Shown here piece by piece: positions 43,305 through 51,604 of a stretch of DNA of 64,000 bases; positions within the stretch are counted from its first letter, which is position 1; every line of letters begins with the position of its first letter. Source of the stretch: an uncultured Lachnospiraceae bacterium (GTDB taxonomy: Bacteria; Bacillota; Clostridia; Lachnospirales; Lachnospiraceae); the NCBI GenBank assembly GCA_944384125.1, contig CALWSF010000006.1, forward strand, positions 1-64,000. The letters are read 5' to 3'. Below the pieces are notes generated by a model. It was not told where the DNA came from. It worked only from the letters and a program-made list of their open reading frames with translations, and did no database searches. The position numbers and the translations under genes were made by a program.

Positions 43305-44636
43305 CTATTTTCCGGTATATTTCTGACTCTCCGCATTCTGCTTTTGCTCCTGTCCGCTCCCCATTGCCTTTCCGGCCATCTGACCCGCACTGAGAATGGC
43401 ACTGGTTCCTCCCGTCGCCGCCGCCATACCAGTCGAAGCCACTCCGGTAAGTACACCCGTCAGAAACGCTGCTGACTGCTGTGCTGCCTGTGCCGCTTCC
43501 GGATTCAGGATCTGAAGAATCAGGTGCTGGCTCTTATATACCGCCCATGCACCTCCAATGATAATAATCATCTTTAAAACTATGTTAATGGTGTCCCCGC
43601 CCGGAAGGGCCGGATCATAAAGCACCAGATTGTTTCCCCCGACAACCGGAACCAGCATCAGATAGTACTTCATGGCAAACACAACCCCAAAACCGGAAAA
43701 AAACTTCGCTACGAAAAGCTCCCGCCATTTCCGGAAGATCATCCCGTCGTCCAGAGGGATGGTGGATACAAACAGCGGCGCTACCAGATAAAGAAGCAGG
43801 ATCTCAAACAGCCGCCGGATAAACAGCATCACAGCTCCTGCCATTACAAAAAGCATGGTAACCGCACACGCATAACCCAAAACAAAATTTATATTTCCCG
43901 TATGGAAATCTGCTTTTACCTGTTCAAAATCCCCGTAATCTTTATCCCCTCTCAGATACGGGCCTCGCGCTTCGTCTGACAGAGTGGGATTTCTGCCATC
44001 GTCAATATCAGAATATATGTCATCAACCGGATCCCTCTCTGATGTGGTCATCTTATCAGCATCCAGCACAGACATAAGGAATATCAGCGTCCCGGGAGTT
44101 GTATCCTCCGTGCCCATAGCCACATTAAACGCTGCATTTGCCTGACGGGTAATTGCCGTAGAAGCCTGAAGAAGCGCCACACAAAGAAAGGGAATCAGCA
44201 TAAAATTTACTGCGGCACGCATTCCCGCCGCCAGAACCTTGCTGATAGGATTTTTGTCCTCCAGTGCCATGTCAGACATGGATTTTACAGTGCGGTAAAT
44301 AGTAAATATAAAGCAGATTGCCACAGCCATTACCGTAACATACAGAAACCCCCTGCTTACCGCACTCAGCTCAAAAAACGCGTCCAGAAGATAGGTGCTG
44401 TGATTATCCACCTTTACTGAGGATACCCCCGCAAAAATATTAAATATGGCACAGATAAAATCCACTGCTTTGCACAGGAAAATCAATCCGAGAGCAACCC
44501 AGTCAGCAAACATAAACCAGACTACCCTCAGAAAATACTTGCTTATTATCTCCAGGATTCCCTGCATTACAGGTGCAAACACCTTATCAAATACTTCTGC
44601 CAGAACAGACTGAAGCGCACTGATAAATGAATCCAT
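43305..44636 (-). CDS. VirB6/TrbL-like channel protein (shorter paralogue)
   Basis: A 443-residue integral membrane protein with seven or so helices and the same signature as its neighbour (FEILLLYLVAPLFVSTIPLD and DGMIFRKWRELFVAKFFSGF). An amphipathic N-terminus precedes the first helix, and a short Ala/Gly-rich tail ends the protein. The two genes are probable tandem duplicates. In type IV systems, VirB6-like proteins form the inner-membrane channel; two copies suggest a hetero-oligomer or different partners. It sits between an Ig-like anchored protein and the longer paralogue. Confidence 0.85.
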   Translation of the reverse strand: MDSFISALQSVLAEVFDKVFAPVMQGILEIISKYFLRVVWFMFADWVALGLIFLCKAVDFICAIFNIFAGVSSVKVDNHSTYLLDAFFELSAVSRGFLYVTVMAVAICFIFTIYRTVKSMSDMALEDKNPISKVLAAGMRAAVNFMLIPFLCVALLQASTAITRQANAAFNVAMGTEDTTPGTLIFLMSVLDADKMTTSERDPVDDIYSDIDDGRNPTLSDEARGPYLRGDKDYGDFEQVKADFHTGNINFVLGYACAVTMLFVMAGAVMLFIRRLFEILLLYLVAPLFVSTIPLDDGMIFRKWRELFVAKFFSGFGVVFAMKYYLMLVPVVGGNNLVLYDPALPGGDTINIVLKMIIIIGGAWAVYKSQHLILQILNPEAAQAAQQSAAFLTGVLTGVASTGMAAATGGTSAILSAGQMAGKAMGSGQEQKQNAESQKYTGK

Positions 44637-44670
44637 CCCTCACTCTCCCGTATTCAAATCCTGTCCCGTG

Positions 44671-46257
44671 TCAGCGTACTTTCATGTTCCGTTTCGTATA
44701 TCTCACAAAAACAATTCCGCCCACTATGAGCAGGACAACAAGGGCTACCGCAAATATAGCATACAGATTCAGGCTGAAACTCAGTGAAAAATCATATGAA
44801 CTTTCATTGCCCGCCTGATCCGTCAGAATCAGCTGATAATTTCCGGGGCTGTTTATTTCTGTCCCGTGAAATTCCTGAGGCTCCTCTCCGTCTTTTATCA
44901 GAACAACGTCCGCTATATCCTCAGATAAGTATGTAATGGAAGCCGTGCCTTTCGTTAATTTGAGCTCCGCCTCCGGTGCAACGCTGTCTCTTACCAGAAC
45001 TGCCTGTATGGTATCGTTACCCGCGCCGGAAAGCAGAATTTCATAAACTCCGTCCTCCTCCATCCGGACATATCTCTCATGCTCCGGTGTTATCTTTTCG
45101 CTGTCAAAAATAATCTCACTGATACGCATTCCCATAGGTGCCGTATACAGATTTGTCTCTCTCAGATACGTTCCCACCGTAAAATGGAACGTCGAACCTC
45201 CCATTTCCAGGCGGTAGGAGCCCCTGTCTTTCAAAGGCACAGCCGATGCGTATTCAATCATGCTGCCATCCTTATAAAGCGCGTACTCTGTCTCAGCCCC
45301 CAGATAAAGAACAGCTTCCGCACAACCTGTCATTCCCTCGGGAACACTGGAAGAAAAGCTTCTTCCGTCAGCAGTTGTGATGTCATAGCGCCCTGAAACG
45401 GGATTGTAGGACTGCACAATGGCTCCCACTGCACTCATCTCTGTTTCACTGCCGGAATCTTCCGCCGTCCCGCTGCCCTCTTCATCTGTACCTTCGGGTA
45501 TACTTTCCTGTGCACCGGCGGATTCTCCGGAAATACTTTCCTCCGACGCAGTCTCCGCTCTTTCTTCCGAGTCAGCGGAAGGCTCTGTCTCCTGTCCGAT
45601 TTCTCCTGGTACTCCGCTTCCCGTCCCCTCATAGAAGTCCAGGATCTCCTGTGCTTTGGCAGCAGCCTCTTCCGCAGCTGAAGCAGAATTCCCTGCCGCC
45701 TCCGTTACCGGGACTTTATCCTGAATCCTGAAACGAAATACTGCTTTATACTCTGTCTGCTGGGAGAGGGGAAGCTCCGGATTTACAACCCCGGAAAGTC
45801 TCAGCACATATGTCCCCCTTTCTCCCACCATCTGTCCTGATGCATATTCCATCCTGACTCCGTCTTTTTCCATCGTCCAGGTAAGGTTGGCAGGAATATC
45901 CACATACACAGGCACATCACTGAATCCGCCGTTTCCCACATTGCTGTAAATAAAAAACTGCCCGGCCATAGACTCCTCATATGTCCCGTATTCCTCATGA
46001 TACTGTTCTGACAGAGTCACTTCCTCTACGCCGGGAACAAGAGATGCCTCATCATCTTCCTCTGTTACCTGTGCTGCCGCCCCCGGCCCATAACCGGAAT
46101 CCCCGTCTTCATTCCCGGAACGATATGTACTTTCCGAATCTCTCTCATCCCCGGTTCCGCCATAGTTATAATACGTTACCTGTGCTGCCGACCGAATCGG
46201 GGCTGCCAGCGCCAGCGCGGCAGCAAGAAGAAAAATCCCACTTCTGTGTTTTTTCAT
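44671..46257 (-). CDS. Secreted multi-domain Ig-like protein with C-terminal membrane anchor
   Basis: A 528-residue protein with a signal peptide (GIFLLAAALALAAPIRSAAQ), a Gly/Ser/Glu-rich stretch, three or so beta-domains and an acidic linker of about 90 residues (EETASEESISGESAG-type repeats). The last Ig-like domain contains DSVAPEAELKLTKGTASITY and LTDQAGNESSYDFSLSFS. A single transmembrane helix and short basic tail (RYTKRNMKVR) end the protein. The C-terminal quarter resembles the 358-residue protein at 36270-37346. The ATG follows GGGAGG. It lies between the VirD4 and VirB6/TrbL-like genes and may form a surface-exposed part of the machine. Confidence 0.65.
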   Translation of the reverse strand: MKKHRSGIFLLAAALALAAPIRSAAQVTYYNYGGTGDERDSESTYRSGNEDGDSGYGPGAAAQVTEEDDEASLVPGVEEVTLSEQYHEEYGTYEESMAGQFFIYSNVGNGGFSDVPVYVDIPANLTWTMEKDGVRMEYASGQMVGERGTYVLRLSGVVNPELPLSQQTEYKAVFRFRIQDKVPVTEAAGNSASAAEEAAAKAQEILDFYEGTGSGVPGEIGQETEPSADSEERAETASEESISGESAGAQESIPEGTDEEGSGTAEDSGSETEMSAVGAIVQSYNPVSGRYDITTADGRSFSSSVPEGMTGCAEAVLYLGAETEYALYKDGSMIEYASAVPLKDRGSYRLEMGGSTFHFTVGTYLRETNLYTAPMGMRISEIIFDSEKITPEHERYVRMEEDGVYEILLSGAGNDTIQAVLVRDSVAPEAELKLTKGTASITYLSEDIADVVLIKDGEEPQEFHGTEINSPGNYQLILTDQAGNESSYDFSLSFSLNLYAIFAVALVVLLIVGGIVFVRYTKRNMKVR

Positions 46258-46268
46258 ACTTTTCCTCC

Positions 46269-48275
46269 CTATTCAGCCATCTGCGCAGACTCTTCCGTCC
46301 CGGCAGATTCCAGAACAAGATAATTTCTATCCCCCAAATCGTAAAATACCTCATCTCCGAAAAAGGCGTTCATCCGCACCTCAGTCAGATCCATCGTTCC
46401 CATCTGATACAGAGGACATTTATAGCTTGGCGTAAATTTCGTCTTCAGCGGATAATTTCCGAAAGTTACAATAATGGCATTTCCCGTATCTGTCTTGTTA
46501 TTTAATTTCTGAAGCTCGGAAGGATATATCAGCGGGCGGGTCTGCAGCTGACTGGAAACATTGATATTTCCTGACTTATCGCCCATACTGCTGGAAATAC
46601 TGGATGTGGATACCGTCATATTTCCGCAGAGCTTTGAGAACTCTTCGCATGTTTCAATATCATTTGAGCCGATAAACATCTTCATACCGCAGTTACTCTT
46701 GACAATATTGGCTACCGTATCGCCATACACATTATTCAGCTGTGCATAGGACTGCACTACCATGTTAAACCAGATCTTTCTGCTTCGTCCTACTGTAATC
46801 ATCTTGTCGAATTTATCGATCTTCGGCATATTTCCAAACTCATCAAGAATAAAATACACGTTTCTCGGCAGGCTCAGATCCTCACGGAAAGAAGCCACTT
46901 TAATAAGTGCCTTATAAATGCATAAAATGAATACTGCCGCCAGAGCGTGTCTGGTATCCTTTTCATCCGGAATCTTAAGAAACAGCGCTGTAGGCGTGCT
47001 GGCGAACTGAGCCGGATCAATGTCTGTGTCAGAAGTCAGTGAACACAGCCCCTCATCATTAAACATGGACATCTTGTCAAATGCTATGGACATATAGCTG
47101 GCAAGTGTGCTGTCTGCGGCTGAAAGTACCTGCTTGGAAAGGCTTACCGCCTTGGAAAGTCTGGAACGTCCCTTGAAATAATTCCGCAGTTCCTCATAGT
47201 CATTCTCCGAATTTCCGATTGCTTTATTGATATTATAGAAGCAGAACTTCTCCCTCGTCATCTCAAGTTCCGGCTTCTCGCTGTCCTCAAGCATGGCCAG
47301 ACAAACGGCCATAATAATTGAGCGTGCCCCCTTCTCCCACACAGGGTCATCCTTGGACTCAATCGGGCAGAGCACGCTGATAAGGTCATTCAGATCTTCA
47401 TACATCTCATCATAAATCTTCTGCTTGGCTATCTTGATTACCGTCAGAAGTTTTTTTCTGTGAGCGTATGCCTTCCCCTCATACTCATACCACTCATCCC
47501 CATATTCCTCACGGGGATCCGTGAGTTCCAGATCACTCTCATCCACTTCGTCTCTTCGTATGTAGATTTCATTTCCTGTTTTAAGATACTCCTGATACCG
47601 ATCGTAGATATCCCCCAGCGGATTCCATCTGAAGGAACTGTACGGGTCTCTCAAATCCAGTACCATGGTTTTATAACCGCGTTTTGCCAGAAGAGCACTG
47701 TGCAGCTGGAACAGTTCCCCTTTCGGATCCGTGCAGATCATGGAGGAGCCGGCCGACGACTGAGCCAGAATCTGGATCATGGGATTGATAAAGGTCGTTG
47801 TCTTACCACTTCCCGTAGAACCGATAATGAGTCCATGCATAGGAGAAGCCAGATTCAGATTCAGTTCCTTTTTTTTCCTGTCATACAGCGCATATACAGG
47901 CACTCCGTCTTTTTTTGAATCATTGAGCTTTGTAAACCGATACGGTGTAAAATTAAAGTCTCTCTCTTTATCCGTCATAAATCTGGAGTTTTCCAGATTG
48001 CTCTCAAAACCCTCAGCCTTCCCTTTCATAAGTTTCCTGGAACGTCTTGCAGTAGGTCTTGAAAAAAGCATTACACAGAGCACTATCAAAACAAGGAGAC
48101 ATACTCCCAGAAGATACACTTCCGGCCGAAGCAGCACCGACGGAGAAAACAGCCCGGTATAATTGCCGGTTCCCAGCGCCACAGGCAGCTGATACAGCAA
48201 AACCCCTGCCAGATATCCCAGTATCAGAATTCCTACCAGAACCGACAGGGCAATCAGTATAATCTTCTTAATCAT
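46269..48275 (-). CDS. VirD4/TraG-type coupling ATPase
   Basis: A 668-residue protein with two N-terminal transmembrane helices and a cytosolic AAA-type ATPase. Walker A is GLIIGSTGSGKTTTFINPMI, followed by DPKGELFQLHSALLAKRGYK; the Walker B region is VYFILDEFGNMPKIDKFDKM. Other conserved parts are NMVVQSYAQLNNVYGDTVAN and FIGSNDIETCEEFSKLCG. VirD4 recruits substrates to type IV secretion machines. The start at 48275 follows AAGGAGG by 8 bases and overlaps the CPBP gene by ATGA; an earlier in-frame start at 48383 lies inside that gene and is unlikely. Confidence 0.92.
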   Translation of the reverse strand: MIKKIILIALSVLVGILILGYLAGVLLYQLPVALGTGNYTGLFSPSVLLRPEVYLLGVCLLVLIVLCVMLFSRPTARRSRKLMKGKAEGFESNLENSRFMTDKERDFNFTPYRFTKLNDSKKDGVPVYALYDRKKKELNLNLASPMHGLIIGSTGSGKTTTFINPMIQILAQSSAGSSMICTDPKGELFQLHSALLAKRGYKTMVLDLRDPYSSFRWNPLGDIYDRYQEYLKTGNEIYIRRDEVDESDLELTDPREEYGDEWYEYEGKAYAHRKKLLTVIKIAKQKIYDEMYEDLNDLISVLCPIESKDDPVWEKGARSIIMAVCLAMLEDSEKPELEMTREKFCFYNINKAIGNSENDYEELRNYFKGRSRLSKAVSLSKQVLSAADSTLASYMSIAFDKMSMFNDEGLCSLTSDTDIDPAQFASTPTALFLKIPDEKDTRHALAAVFILCIYKALIKVASFREDLSLPRNVYFILDEFGNMPKIDKFDKMITVGRSRKIWFNMVVQSYAQLNNVYGDTVANIVKSNCGMKMFIGSNDIETCEEFSKLCGNMTVSTSSISSSMGDKSGNINVSSQLQTRPLIYPSELQKLNNKTDTGNAIIVTFGNYPLKTKFTPSYKCPLYQMGTMDLTEVRMNAFFGDEVFYDLGDRNYLVLESAGTEESAQMAE

Positions 48276-49057
48276 GTATCTTCCTCCTTGACGTAACGCC
48301 TGCAGGTCAAAATAGCTGCCGCCGCAGCAGCCGTCCCCAGAATCAGTATCTTCCACCAGCTTCCAGACAGAAACCTGCTCCATCTGTCCGATATGTTTAT
48401 AAGTGAAATCAGAAATGCCGCCAGATTAAATCCAATATGAAATACCACAGAATAAAAAATATTATTCTCCCGAACTGCTATCCAGGACAGAACCATCCCC
48501 ATTGCAAAGGCATAGAGAATCCAGACAGGATATATATGACACAGAGCAAAAAAAACTGTGGAAATCAGAACAGCCCACCTTACAGAAAGCTCTGTTTCAA
48601 GCCTCTTAATCATAAATCCCCGAAATACAACTTCCTCCATAACCGGCGCCAGCAGTACATTGGTCAGCGCCATCAAAAGCCGATCATAACCGTAAAATGC
48701 CGTGGACGTAAAAGATGTATAATTGCCCCATAACCAGGAAATTTCGGGAAGCAGAGTAAGAAGCGCCGATATTCCGACTGAAAAGCTGAGTCCCATTGCC
48801 CCCAGAAGCAATATTTTCTTTCTGCCGTCTTCCGGAACAGAAAGCGAGATCTCCTGCAGAACCTTCTCTCTCCGTTTTTTCAGAAACAGCCAGATACAGA
48901 ACAGCGTTCCCACCGCATAATAAAAGTTTCCGCTTTCCCTGGCAATTTCCTCAGTAGTCCTGTCTCCTCCGATAAACATTCCGGCTCCCATGAACAAAGA
49001 TGGCAGCAGTAAATACAGCAGTGCCGGACGAAATGCCCGGATCAGCAGTGCTGTCAT
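48272..49057 (-). CDS. CPBP family intramembrane metalloprotease
   Basis: A 261-residue protein with seven or eight transmembrane helices. The conserved motifs are VMEEVVFRGFMIKRLE (EExxxR), ALCHIYPVWILYAFAMGMVL and NIFYSVVFHIGFNLAAF, with the two histidines expected of CAAX protease/bacteriocin-processing enzymes. The ATG at 49057 is chosen because AGAAGG is just upstream; a TTG at 49096 would overlap the STAS gene and lacks a good site. It is second in the secretion array. It could process a secreted component or provide self-protection. Confidence 0.8.
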   Translation of the reverse strand: MTALLIRAFRPALLYLLLPSLFMGAGMFIGGDRTTEEIARESGNFYYAVGTLFCIWLFLKKRREKVLQEISLSVPEDGRKKILLLGAMGLSFSVGISALLTLLPEISWLWGNYTSFTSTAFYGYDRLLMALTNVLLAPVMEEVVFRGFMIKRLETELSVRWAVLISTVFFALCHIYPVWILYAFAMGMVLSWIAVRENNIFYSVVFHIGFNLAAFLISLINISDRWSRFLSGSWWKILILGTAAAAAAILTCRRYVKEEDT

Positions 49058-49085
49058 TTTCCATACCTTCTGCTGCCAGCTTAAT

Positions 49086-49364
49086 TCACTCTTCAAAAGT
49101 CAAAACGGATCCGAAACCCGTCACTTCAAAAATCTCCATAATCTGAGGCGATACATGGCATAAAACCATGCTCCCGTCCTCCATGGTTCTGATTTTTTTC
49201 TGCGCAGACACAAAGGCCCGCAGCCCCACAGATGATATGTACACCGTTTCCTCCATATCAATAATCAGCTCTTTTTCTCCCTCCGCAAGGCAGCTTTTCA
49301 GCCTTTTATCCAGTTCGGGAGCTGTCACTGCATCTATTCTTTTAGGTGTTTTTATTTCTGTCAT
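49086..49364 (-). CDS. STAS-domain anti-anti-sigma factor
   Basis: A 92-residue SpoIIAA/RsbV-like protein. It has RIDAVTAPELDKRLKSCLAE, the strand ELIIDMEETVYISSVGLRAF with the serine at the usual phosphorylation position, and MVLCHVSPQIMEIFEVTGFG. Such proteins bind and release a sigma factor's anti-sigma kinase. A kinase of that type is encoded divergently at 49586-50092, suggesting a partner switch. It is first in the array leading into the secretion genes, so it may belong to the same transcript. Confidence 0.85.
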   Translation of the reverse strand: MTEIKTPKRIDAVTAPELDKRLKSCLAEGEKELIIDMEETVYISSVGLRAFVSAQKKIRTMEDGSMVLCHVSPQIMEIFEVTGFGSVLTFEE

Positions 49365-49395
49365 TTTTAATCCGTCCTTCTTAAAAAAATATATA

Positions 49396-49448
49396 ATACC
49401 CCTATACCCCTATCATATTATGTTATCTTTTAGGGATTTCAAGGTCAA
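49396..49448 (-). promoter_or_regulatory. Putative promoter and tandem repeat before the secretion array
   Basis: On the minus strand TTGACC (49443-49448) and TAACAT (49420-49425) lie 17 bases apart and would start transcription near 49413. Directly downstream, AGGGGTAT occurs twice in tandem (49396-49413), which may be an operator. GGGTAT also resembles the -10 box of sigma-B-type promoters, but no matching GTTTAA -35 box is present. Confidence 0.4.
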
Positions 49449-49585
49449 CGAATCACACGCCAGTGGATGGTTTTTTCTCCCAGTGGTCACAGTTCCTCGC
49501 TTTTATTTCGGTTAAATATATATTATGATTGTAATCAATCAGAACATTTTTTCCCTGATTTCTCAACGAAAGGAGACGAGATAAC

Positions 49586-50092
49586 ATGACATGCAATTCA
49601 GACGACTGTCGGAGCAATCCGCGCATCATGGCTGCCTCCTCTTTTCTCTCTGAAAATACGGTATTTCATGACTTTCCAGCCAGTATAAATGAATGGCCTT
49701 CCGTATCCCGTTTTTTTTCAGAGTGGGCCGGGAAAAATGAATGCCCTGACTCCTGCGCTCTTCTTATGGAAATGGCTCTGGAAGAACTCTTTACCAACAC
49801 AGCAAGCTATGGATACCCTGAAAAAAATGGTTTTATCCTGATCATTCTCTTTTCCGATCCGGAAAAAAAATATCTTCAGATAACACTGGCAGACAATGGC
49901 ATACCTTTCAATCCGCTAAAACGCCGTGAGCCGGATATGACTCTTTCTGTGGAGGACATGCCGGTAGGCGGGCTTGGCATCCATATGGTAAGAAAATTTA
50001 TGGATCATGCTGAATACAAACGCCATCTGGGCTGTAACATATTTACTTTCCGCAAATATATCCCCGAGCAGGAGAAAGGAGATTCTCTATGA
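49586..50092 (+). CDS. RsbW/SpoIIAB-like anti-sigma serine kinase
   Basis: A 168-residue protein with a GHKL-type ATPase domain. The N box is MEMALEELFTNTASYGYPEK, the G1 box ITLADNGIPFNPLKRREPDM, the G2 box PVGGLGIHMVRKFMDHAEYK. In the family such kinases phosphorylate STAS proteins and bind sigma factors. The start has AAAGGAG upstream. It diverges from the STAS gene at 49086-49364, its likely partner, and overlaps the following DUF1292 gene by ATGA. No sigma factor or PP2C phosphatase gene is next to it. Confidence 0.85.
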   Translation: MTCNSDDCRSNPRIMAASSFLSENTVFHDFPASINEWPSVSRFFSEWAGKNECPDSCALLMEMALEELFTNTASYGYPEKNGFILIILFSDPEKKYLQITLADNGIPFNPLKRREPDMTLSVEDMPVGGLGIHMVRKFMDHAEYKRHLGCNIFTFRKYIPEQEKGDSL

Positions 50093-50454
50093 ACGACAAC
50101 CTCTACCGTGAAGATTATGAAGCTCTTGTTTTTTCTGATGAACCGGTACCGGAGAAATCCACAGAACAGACTCAGGCCCCATCCATGCAGGAAACCATCT
50201 CACTTACCACAGAAGACGGATTAAACTATATCTTTATTCCACTGGGAATTTTCAGCGTGGATGACAGAGAATATCTGCTGGTCCGGGATTTTGCACAGGA
50301 AGATGAAAATATCCATCTTCTTCTCCACACCACGGATGAAAACGGAGACGATTCGTTTGAGACCGTCAGCGGAGAAGAATTCAACCAGGTCATGCAGGAT
50401 TTTGAAAATTTCATATCCCACATATCATCAGAAGAGCAGAGCATGCCGGATTAA
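50089..50454 (+). CDS. DUF1292 family protein
   Basis: A 121-residue acidic, soluble protein. Residues about 40-110 have the pattern ISLTTEDGLNYIFIPLGIFS, then VDDREYLLVRDFAQEDENIH and SFETVSGEEFNQVMQDFENF, which matches DUF1292 (YrzB-like) proteins of Firmicutes. Their function is unknown. It is translationally coupled to the anti-sigma kinase gene by an ATGA overlap. It converges with the LytTR gene, whose stop lies only five bases away. Confidence 0.75.
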   Translation: MNDNLYREDYEALVFSDEPVPEKSTEQTQAPSMQETISLTTEDGLNYIFIPLGIFSVDDREYLLVRDFAQEDENIHLLLHTTDENGDDSFETVSGEEFNQVMQDFENFISHISSEEQSMPD

Positions 50455-50459
50455 ATATA

Positions 50460-51185
50460 TTATAATCTTTTCTGATTTCCGGAATATCCTGCCCACTGAA
50501 GGCGAATCTGTGTCTTTTTCCTTCTGGACAGCGGAATCGTCTCTCCGTCACAAAGTATTATCTCCTGTCGTCCCACAGCCTTTATCCACGCCAGATTGAC
50601 AACTATGTCTCTGTAACACTCCACAAAACGTCCGTCACTGCACAGCCTGCGCGATATATCTTTAATAGAATTTTTTATTTTTATTTTTTTCCCCCAGATA
50701 AGACGAATATAAACGGCTCTCCGAATACACTCAACAAAGACAATGTCCCGATAAAATATGGACTGTTTTTTTCCGTCCGCCTCTATTTCCAGCCTGGGAT
50801 CCGCACCGGTTTCCAGGATGATATCCATGGAATCAAGCAACAGTTTCTCTGCCATGTCCTGAGATTTAAGAATATAGCGGAAAGCAGAAACCGTATATCC
50901 CTCCAGCACATAATCCATATAATCCGTGTAAATAATAATGGGAACATTCCGATCCTGACGCCGTATCCGGCGAAGCAGTTCCATTCCTCCGTCTTCTGCT
51001 TTTCCGGGTTCAATAATAATTGCCTCAAAGGAATCGGGAAAATACGATTCCAGAAACACATCAAAATTCTCATATCTGCGGATAAAGCCTTCTTCAGTCT
51101 GAGGCATACCGCTGTAATGCGACTCCAGACACTTTATTGTTTTTTCACAGCTTTCCATATTTTCATCCACAACAGCAATTATCAT
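50460..51185 (-). CDS. LytTR response regulator with atypical receiver
   Basis: A 241-residue regulator with a CheY-like receiver (1-120) and a LytTR DNA-binding domain (about 135-235: RDIVFVECIRRAVYIRLIWG; FVECYRDIVVNLAWIKAVGR; IPLSRRKKTQIRLQW). In the receiver the acidic pair Asp7-Glu8, the threonine of IIIYTDY and Lys107 are kept, but the phosphoacceptor position has Glu59 (AIIIEPGKAEDGG) in place of Asp. It may therefore be always active, or use other input. There is no histidine kinase gene in this neighbourhood. It may control the secretion genes or the membrane-protein/PrsW pair; this is inference. Confidence 0.85.
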   Translation of the reverse strand: MIIAVVDENMESCEKTIKCLESHYSGMPQTEEGFIRRYENFDVFLESYFPDSFEAIIIEPGKAEDGGMELLRRIRRQDRNVPIIIYTDYMDYVLEGYTVSAFRYILKSQDMAEKLLLDSMDIILETGADPRLEIEADGKKQSIFYRDIVFVECIRRAVYIRLIWGKKIKIKNSIKDISRRLCSDGRFVECYRDIVVNLAWIKAVGRQEIILCDGETIPLSRRKKTQIRLQWAGYSGNQKRL

Positions 51186-51604
51186 TCTTTATACCCGCCT
51201 CGCCAAATCCGGAATATTTACCAAAAAATGCTTTCATTTATATAGGTACATAAAACTTCAAAAACTCTTACTCAAATTTATTTTTTTTTAAACATAAAAA
51301 AATACAGACACCGGCACAGCTGGTAGTCTGTCTCATATTTCTACATTATTCCGCTTTATTTTATCCTGTTGTCAGCATTTCTTTCCAGTGTCAAAGATGC
51401 CGCATCAGGCATCAAAAACATCCGTCCGGGACGGAAAATTATATTCAGATTTAAATTTCCGGAAAATCAGGACACTTTTTTGATGTATGTATTGAAAAAC
51501 CACATATATTCGTATAAAATGTACTGCACATGGCCGCAAACACAGAGCTATTTACTTTCCATAGTTTATATCCCTTGTTCCGAAACTTAAACCGGAGGAT
51601 GCTT
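51186..51604. other. Divergent regulatory region of the LytTR and membrane protein genes
   Basis: This 419-base AT-rich stretch contains no convincing gene. A small hairpin, GATGCC/GGCATC with loop GCATCA, lies at 51396-51413. CAGAC and GTCTG form an interrupted repeat near 51305-51330. A weak promoter-like TTGAAA/TATAAA pair lies near 51491-51517 ahead of the membrane-protein gene. Nothing else stands out. Confidence 0.4.

Noticed and set aside
30595..49364. Calling the whole region an integrative conjugative element.
   Set aside because: Although VirB4, VirD4 and TrbL-like genes are clear, no relaxase, integrase, excisionase, replication gene or flanking repeat could be recognised, so the name would claim more than the sequence shows.
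49396..49413. A sigma-B-type promoter based on GGGTAT.
   Set aside because: No GTTTAA-like -35 box lies 12-15 bases upstream of either copy, and a sigma-A-like promoter fits better.
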